From NCBI GenBank assembly GCA_033439795.1, contig JAUTDP010000010.1:2852001-2916000 (forward strand): a stretch of 64,000 bases of DNA, in the 5' to 3' direction. Made by a program: the position numbers and the translations under genes. Source of the stretch: Sordaria brevicollis (Eukaryota > Ascomycota > Sordariomycetes > Sordariales > Sordariaceae). How positions within the stretch are numbered: position 1 is the first letter of the stretch; the number at the start of each line of letters is the position of its first letter. Below, one piece after another: positions 57,505 through 64,000 of this stretch. The notes below the pieces were generated by a model that was not told the DNA's origin, searched no databases, and saw nothing but the letters and a program-made list of their open reading frames with translations.

Positions 57505-60406
57505 ATCCCTTTAACGGTGCAAATTTATCATTCTGTAGGGCGGCCAATGAGGGGTCCAGATTCTTTCCACCTATATATCTATGCCCATGTAGATACCTTA
57601 ATTTTACCACCTTGTGCGGGAAAATTAACATCGTACTATATGTGGAGTAGAAAACGTGCGGGGTTTATATTGAAGCGAACTAATAAATTCCAAGCTAAGT
57701 AAAATTAAGTGAAGCTATTCCTAAATTTGATTAACGCTAGTAGGCCCGCTAATATAATTTTCGTTTATAGATTGCTATTTTATACGTAATATAATATAAG
57801 AATATTAAAGTACGCTACTTACCCTATATATTCGGTAAGGAATTAGTTCTAAAAATAGTTATATATTTATATCGTATTGAAGAATATATTATATAAGAGG
57901 CTCGTTTAGAGAATTTCCCTCTTTAATATACTTTTATAAGTAAAACCTTAATAATTAATATTAGGGATGAATATACGCTAATTCGATAGAGTACTATAGT
58001 ATTTAATTTATTATATTGATAAATAATTGTTATTTTATTATAACCGTACTAAATTTCGTTGATAAATTGGTATCGAAAATCCGTATATATAATTTAGTTT
58101 TTCTATTTGAAAGGAGGATTATAGAGATTCGTACGCTAATTAAATAGTATATTGGCCGAAATAATTTTTATATAGAAATAATATATAGTTAGTATATATA
58201 GAATATAGGGATAAAATGTAGGTAATATATTAAGGTAAAAATTGGTAAATAATATTATAAAAAGATTACGCCGGTAATAATAGCTATACGTATTATACGC
58301 GTAAAGTTGGTTACTAATATTTACCCTATTTATATAATAATTATATAATTAAATAATAAGTAGTATTTATATTTACTTAGAGCCAATTTTATTAAAGTAA
58401 TTTCGCATTACTCCTTTACGCATTGGGTAATAATATATAATATAAATACGAAGTTCGTCGCTAATATATTATATAAATAAGAAGTTTATTATTTAACGGT
58501 CTTTTATATATAAGAATATTACCCCGGTTTCCTAATTTAAGTTTGGCGGTATTTTATTAGTATTTTTGGACTTTAGTACCGGGATATTTAATACCGTACG
58601 ATATAGCGCGCCGAAGGGGATTTATTCTTTTTTATTATTTCCTATTCGAAATTTCGCAAATTCGGGTATTATTTAATTAAATTATATCGTATTAATAATA
58701 GCGATATTCTTTATATAAAAGTATCGAATAAGAAGGAGGTTGGTGAAGAGGTTATTATAAAAGATATAGTATATTAAAGCGCGCGGGGGGGGAGGTAGGT
58801 TAATTGCGAATTTAATAACTATTCCTTAGGTTAATTTAAAATTATTTTATTTTTTAAATTAATTAATAATTTATATAATAATAGGGAAGGGTATTATATA
58901 TAGGGTTTAAAACCGATTATACTAAGCGCGTTATTATACTACTTCCAATCGAAAAAGTAGCCGCTAATTATAGCGACCTAATATTTAATACCGCAAGGTA
59001 TTAATTTATTAAGTATATAAACGGTTACTTTACTTTTATTAATAAATTTTACTATTTTTTCGTCGATAACGATATTTTACGGCGGGGTTTTTATTTTAAT
59101 AGCGATTTTCCGAACGTATTTATCGAAATTATAGATTTTATCCCATAGCGAAAATTCTTTATAAATAGGATCCTATATATAAAAGCGTTATAAAAGTAAT
59201 TCGAAACGGAAGAAAGGTATTTAATTGCGGATAGGGTAATTCGGACGCCCCTCTTTCTCTTACTAGTACGATAAAAGGTTTTATTCTACGTAAAAACCGA
59301 TATAAAGTAGGATAGCGAATAAAATATATAATTCTTTAATATAAGTTAGTATTTAATAATTATTATACGTATAAAAATCGTTATTACCCGGTAATATAAT
59401 TTTACGAAGGTTAATCTATTTAATTTACTATTCGATTAATTTACGGGGGAAATATTCGAAGAATATTAATAATATTATAGTAAAGTTGCCTTTAGGGTGT
59501 ATTTAAGTAATAAAAATATCGCTATCGTTACGGATACTCTCGAATAGGAATTATAAATAATTTATAAATTCGATTTTGAAGTCTTCGGGCTCGTAATTTA
59601 CATCGGCGTAGATATTTAATAGTACGTTATTAGGAAGTTCGCCTATTAACCGGTAAATGATTTTACCCTTTTATAATCCCGGTATTATAATCTTCGAAAT
59701 ATTATTACTAAGGAGTTTAGGAGGTCTATCTTTACGGTCTTCGTTATTATGGTCGCGTTCTTTATTAAAATTAATAATGAAATTACTTTTATCGTTATCG
59801 GTATTTAGTTTTAATTCGCTAGGGCGGGGAAATACTTTACGATTAGGTAGGTTATTAGCGTTAGAATTTTAATTACTACGGGGGTTACCGTTCTTAATAA
59901 AATAGTTAATAAGCGGGTTACCCTCGTCGGCTTCGTAGGGGTCCTTAATCGAGGAATTTAAAATAAGGGATAAATCTATTTTATTTATTTATAATAAATA
60001 ATAAAAAAGAAGTAGTAATAATTTGTATTAATTATTTTAACGACGGTGCACTTTGGTAAATATATTTAAGACTTTAATACTTAATATAAATCGATTAATT
60101 TTATTAGCTAAAAAGCGACTTTTAATATCGCTGATCGTATGTATAGATAAGATGGTAAGCGAGCTTGGCAAAACCCTAGTCTCAGTTCTCAGACCCACTA
60201 ACCTCCGAACCCCACCCCCCCCTTTTCTGCGGTAGCAGGTGAGAGGAGAGGAGACCCACATTTTGTGGGGTGGGTCCGCTGAGCGCCGTGGAGGAGGTTC
60301 TGTGGAAGAGACTAGCAAAACCCTACCCTTTGATTAGAAGTTACGAAATATAGTAGGTTACCTATTATTAAGCCGTAGAATGATAAATTTGTACCGTTAA
60401 AGGGAT
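57505..60406. mobile_element. RIP-degraded element bounded by inverted repeats
   Basis: A 30-base segment at 57505-57535 (ATCCCTTTAACGGTGCAAAT...) is repeated in inverted orientation at 60377-60406 with one transition inside the core. Between them almost all DNA is AT-rich, dense in TpA and poor in CpA and TpG, with stops in every frame, as RIP leaves it. The arrangement suggests a DNA transposon of about 2.9 kb whose ends escaped strong mutation. No protein motif survives well enough to name the family. The small element at 60177-60314 lies inside the right end. A clean target duplication was not identified, so the two inverted segments could also belong to separate copies. Confidence 0.5.
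60168..60323. mobile_element. 138-bp MITE with 9-bp target-site duplication
   Basis: An element at 60177-60314 has inverted ends TAGTCTC/GAGACTA and internal matching ends (CTAACCTCC near the left, GGAGG near the right). The 9-base direct repeat GCAAAACCC flanks it at 60168-60176 and 60315-60323. It is GC-rich and keeps CpA and TpG, unlike its surroundings, and holds a GACCCAC/GTGGGTC hairpin. Nine-base duplications are typical of Mutator-like elements, so a MULE-derived MITE is the likeliest class. It probably inserted after the host element was mutated. Confidence 0.7.
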
Positions 60407-60442
60407 TATCCCGAGCGGGTACTTGTCGAACGGTTTTGCCAC

Positions 60443-60511
60443 TGTGTATTGAAAACGACTGGCTAGTCCCCACTTCGCACAGGCACCCCCCTTTACAGAA
60501 CATACATCAAA
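60443..60511 (+). repeat. Terminal repeat of the Tc1/mariner element
   Basis: This segment (TGTGTATTGAAAACGACTGG onward through CCCCACTTCGC and CACCCCCCTTTACAGA) matches both outer arms of the foldback element at 32183-32705. It lies just upstream of the transposase relic and so is taken as that element's left terminal repeat. No matching right end was found to the right; it may be lost or mutated beyond recognition. Confidence 0.75.
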
Positions 60512-60607
60512 AACACTATATTAAATCTTTGAATTTGAATATCTTGGTCGTTTTATACCCAAATCTAACGGTTTTTAAAGCTTTCGAGATCTATAAACGT
60601 TATAATC

Positions 60608-61560
60608 ATGCTTAACCACTCTAATGAACGACAAAGGCGAATAATATACTTAATACTGACCACTGGCGAATACCCTAAAAAAATCGCGCAAGCGGTTGGT
60701 ATATCTAAGCGCTATATTTAGAAATTAAAGAAGAATTTCAAAACTACTAATATAATCTACCCCTAAAATAATTCGAAATATAACATAGTAATATTAACGC
60801 CGGCGGTTATAGAAGTATAAATAACGATTTTTAATATCTTTATAAAGTATTTAATTATTAATTGTATAGGAAGTTTTCGATCTCCTTTATTATAAGCCCG
60901 ATTTATACTTTAATAAGATATAATATTACTTAACTACTAAAATAAATATATACGTATTAACGAATACTATATTAAAATAATTAAGAACTTTTAAATAAAT
61001 TAATAAAAGGATAGTATATAAAGCTTCCTAGCGTAACGAACTATTATAGTTAAATTAATTAAAGAAGGTTTTTACGTTTTTAATAAAAGTATACGTATTT
61101 TATAACGAATTTGGTATTAATAAGAGGGATAATATTTATCGTATTAAATAAATATTAAAAGGTATAGTACTAATTATAAAGAGTGCGCTTACTAAGGGGA
61201 AACGGTTCTATTTATTATTAATAATAATTATAAATAATTTTATTAACGTATTATATTATAAGGGAATAATAAATATAATTAGTTTTATTATTTAATTAGA
61301 AAAGGAAGTATTACTTAAAATAAATCCGTTCCCTAATCGTTATAATATATTGATAATAAATAACGTATTATAATATAAAAACCCCTTTATTAAAATTATA
61401 TATAATAATAAAAGTATATTATTATAATTTTTACCGCTATATTCTCTAAGTTTTAACCCTATCAAAATATATTTTAATAACATAAAAGCTTATATATAAC
61501 GGTAGTATTAATACGCTTATAGTAATATATTAAATAATAAAGAGTTTAAGTGTTTTTTAA
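60608..61560 (+). pseudogene. RIP-destroyed Tc1/mariner-type transposase
   Basis: From the ATG at 60608 the plus strand reads an N-terminal helix-turn-helix (NERQRRIIYL, then EYPKKIAQAVGISKRYI) before the first stop at about 60719. Further on, in different frames, weakened catalytic motifs are visible. ILIINNVLY near 61350 corresponds to the second-Asp block, usually V-x-D-N-A. PLYSLSFNPIKIYFNNIKAY at about 61430-61490 corresponds to the PPYSPDLNPIE block that holds the third acid. Changes relative to the family are those expected from C to T and G to A mutation (Pro to Leu or Ser, Glu to Lys, Asp to Asn). Many stops interrupt it and it cannot make an active enzyme. This is the IS630/Tc1/mariner DDE superfamily. 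Confidence 0.78.
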
Positions 61561-64000
61561 AAAAGGTTGTACGGGAAGTAAGGTAATAGGTCGATATTAT
61601 ACGTAGGTATTACCGCTAAATAAATATACCCTTCTATAATAACGTTAATAGTAATAAAGATTATATTACGTTATATAAAGATTAATTATACAAATTAATA
61701 ACAATAGGAATAATCGTATAAAGATATTATTTTATATAATAGATATACCGTTTTAAATATATTCGAAATCGATTATTATCGAATTACGAAAAAAATCCTA
61801 CAAGGTGTAAAATATATTAAACGTATTAAAAATACTAAATTTACTATTAGAAATATAAAAATATTATTATTTATAATAATAAATCGAAATATAAAATCCC
61901 CCTTTTATAGAAAAAAATCCTTTATAATTCGTTATCCTCCTTTTCGTCAACTTTAATCGCGGTTTTATCTTTATTATAATTAATATATAGGCTATTATTT
62001 AAATTTGTCTTTTTATTATCGTTAATAAAATTAATATAGATAATATCGTCGTTATTTTCTTATTTTTAATCGAGGTTTTAATTAATAAGGAGCGGGCTAT
62101 AATAATTATAAACGTTTTATTAAAGTGAATTTTAAGGGATAGACGAATTTAATAAATATAATAATTAATAAAATATAGTTATAAAAAAATAATAAACGGA
62201 TGGGATTTACCTTATAATAATAATTTAGGATTTATAGTCTCGGGTAGCGGGGGCATTAAAACCTATTACTTAAAAATTAATACCGCCCGCGGTAATAATA
62301 ATAATAATAGTAGTAATAATAACGATAACCGCTATATATAATCCCTCTTAAAATAGAGAAATTCTTTAATCCCTTTTTTAATTACTATATAAATACCTTT
62401 ATTAATCCTATAAGTAAAGTACTACTACTTAAAGAAGTCGTACGTATAGTAGAAGGAGAGCCGACCGGATATAAAGGATTTTTAAATATCAAATAACGTA
62501 TTACGTAAACCCTAATTTTCGTTAATTTTAAACGCGTATTAAAATATTAATTATTTTATAAAATCGATAATAAGGGATTTTAATAATTTATTTAATAGTA
62601 ATAAAGGTAGAGGGGAAAAGGGTAAAGGATCGTTATTATTAATTCAATTATTATTAATATAGGAATTTATTATAATCGCGGTCGCGGTAAGTAAAATAAA
62701 TAAAGTAAATTCAATTACTATATTTATATTACTTATATTTATATTATTAACGTCAATAAAAGTTATAGGGGCTTTAATTAGTATTATATTACTATTATTA
62801 CTCCCTTAATAACCGTTCTAAAGAAAAATATTAAAAATTTAGGGTATAAATATATATTTTATTTTACCGCTATTATACTTCGACCCTAGTACGTTATATA
62901 ATATATATTATTAAGAAATTATAAATTTAATTATTAAATTATTTACGTACCGGAGGAAGAAGATTCGTATTTAGAATCGAATTAATATATTATAATAGAA
63001 ATTAAAAATTAATTCGTAATAATACGTTTATAAATAATAGTATATACCTAATTAATAAAATCTTTTATATTTAATAGGTAATAATACTTAAAATTAGGAA
63101 AAAGAAAATATTAATTATATTTATTACTTTTATAGTAATTTTTATATTTATAACCCTTATTATACCCTTATGCTTTACCTAAATCCTTATATATTAAAGT
63201 AATTACTTTTTTACTTTTATACGCCTCTTTATAATTGCGTACGTAGCGCGCTATAAACTCCTTTATTATTAAATTAATCGTAGTCTTCTTCCTATTCGAT
63301 TTGGATATAATAATTAATTTAATAATATTAATAAGTACAGTCGATTATTTAAAATTATTAATAGGAATATTAAAGCCGGTAATAATAGGCGTAATAAATA
63401 TAGAAAATTAACGTAGGGAGGAAAGTTAACGAAATTATAATTACAACCGTAATTATAATTACGCGAATTTTTCAATAAAAGAGGTAATTTTAAAAAGTAT
63501 TAATATATTTAAAATAAAAATAGTATTTTACCGTTAAAATCCCTTAATTATACGAAAGTAAATAATAATTATAATAAAATATTATTTAACGGGCTCCTTA
63601 AATAAATTATATAATACTTTAACGGTATTATAAAACCTAAACGGTATAATTAAATTATCCTTTTTAAATAAAACGTATAATTAGAATAACGTTATACTTT
63701 TCTTATTCCTAATTATTTCCAATATATTAACCGATTAATTTATATATTATATAAAGATAATAGAATTTATATTTAAAAGTTTATATTCGTTATAAATACT
63801 ATTTATAATATTATTTTCGACCTTTCGTATTCGATTTAATAGGGTAAGGCTAAAGGTATTAAAATCGTTATTAATATTAACGGTACTATTGGGGTCTCTT
63901 TCGATAGGGATTTAATCGTTCAAAACGAAGGTAAATAATTTACTAAATTTAATTAATAGGCGGTTAAATTATATATCCGCTACCTATTAAGTATTATATA
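61561..64000. other. AT-rich degraded DNA without recognisable element
   Basis: The composition is fully RIP-like, with stops in all frames throughout. I looked for a right terminal repeat of the Tc1/mariner element and for further inverted or direct repeats and found none that I can defend. It is probably the remains of other transposons. Confidence 0.6.

Larger units (their letters stand above)
57650..64000. repeat. AT-rich, RIP-mutated block (continues beyond the window)
   Basis: Composition changes sharply near 57650. From here to the window end the sequence is dominated by TA, AAT, ATT and TTA words, while CpA and TpG are rare. No frame beyond about 75 codons survives except in the less mutated islands at about 60160-60650. 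This is the expected product of repeat-induced point mutation (C to T at CpA on both strands). Such blocks in Neurospora are normally methylated heterochromatin; that is inference here. Islands of normal composition mark later insertions or poorly mutated ends. Confidence 0.92.

Noticed and set aside
58380..58660. Faint resemblance to a Gypsy-type integrase in RIP-mutated DNA
   Set aside because: Only a few aromatic and glycine positions fit, in shifting frames. Too little survives to support the family.
60168..60325. Telomere-like repeat because of the word AACCCTA
   Set aside because: There are only two single copies, explained as a target-site duplication. No tandem TTAGGG array is present.

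Overview
The window looks like nuclear DNA of a filamentous ascomycete close to Neurospora. The reasons are short GT-AG introns with CTAAC-type branch sites, long pyrimidine-rich leaders, Kozak-like CAACATG/ACCATG starts, a RecQ helicase with a very long N-terminal extension (the QDE-3/Sgs1 type), a HET-domain gene, and a right end (from about 57.7 kb) that is extremely AT-rich, crowded with TpA and nearly free of CpA/TpG. That last feature is the signature of repeat-induced point mutation (RIP). The species cannot be fixed from the sequence alone.

Layout. 0.4-1.7 kb: DUF1275-type membrane protein (+). 2.65-3.86 kb: RPF2 ribosome-assembly factor (-, four exons). 5.64-5.71 kb: tRNA-Asn(GTT) (-). 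5.7-11.6 kb: almost 6 kb without a convincing gene, its right end being the leader of the next gene. 11.6-16.4 kb: giant DUF1765 protein (+). 19.3-26.5 kb: RecQ helicase (+). 27.9-29.7 kb: conserved-looking fungal protein of unknown role (-). 32.2-32.7 kb: a foldback/MITE element. 34.3-38.0 kb: Kar9-like spindle-positioning protein whose frame is broken once. 40.1-42.3 kb: HET-domain protein (+). 43.1-43.7 kb: small V-ATPase Vo subunit f homologue (+, three exons). 45.1-51.0 kb: a 1910-residue protein with a nucleotidyltransferase-like N-terminus followed by ankyrin-type repeats (+). 51.3 kb: a tRNA-like Pol III candidate (-). 53.0-54.5 kb: ERV46/ERGIC-3 cargo receptor (+). 57.5-64 kb: RIP-degraded transposons, including a DNA element bounded by inverted repeats, a MITE with a 9-bp target duplication, and a Tc1/mariner-type transposase relic.

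The genes do not form one pathway; this is a mixed housekeeping region running into a transposon graveyard. Two links are notable. The foldback element at 32.2-32.7 kb shares its terminal repeat with the RIP-destroyed Tc1/mariner element at 60.4 kb, so it is probably a non-autonomous relative. The RecQ gene belongs to a family known in Neurospora for repeat-dependent silencing, in a window that also shows heavy RIP. Exon joins were worked out by hand from frame, splice signals and family similarity and have not been tested against transcripts.
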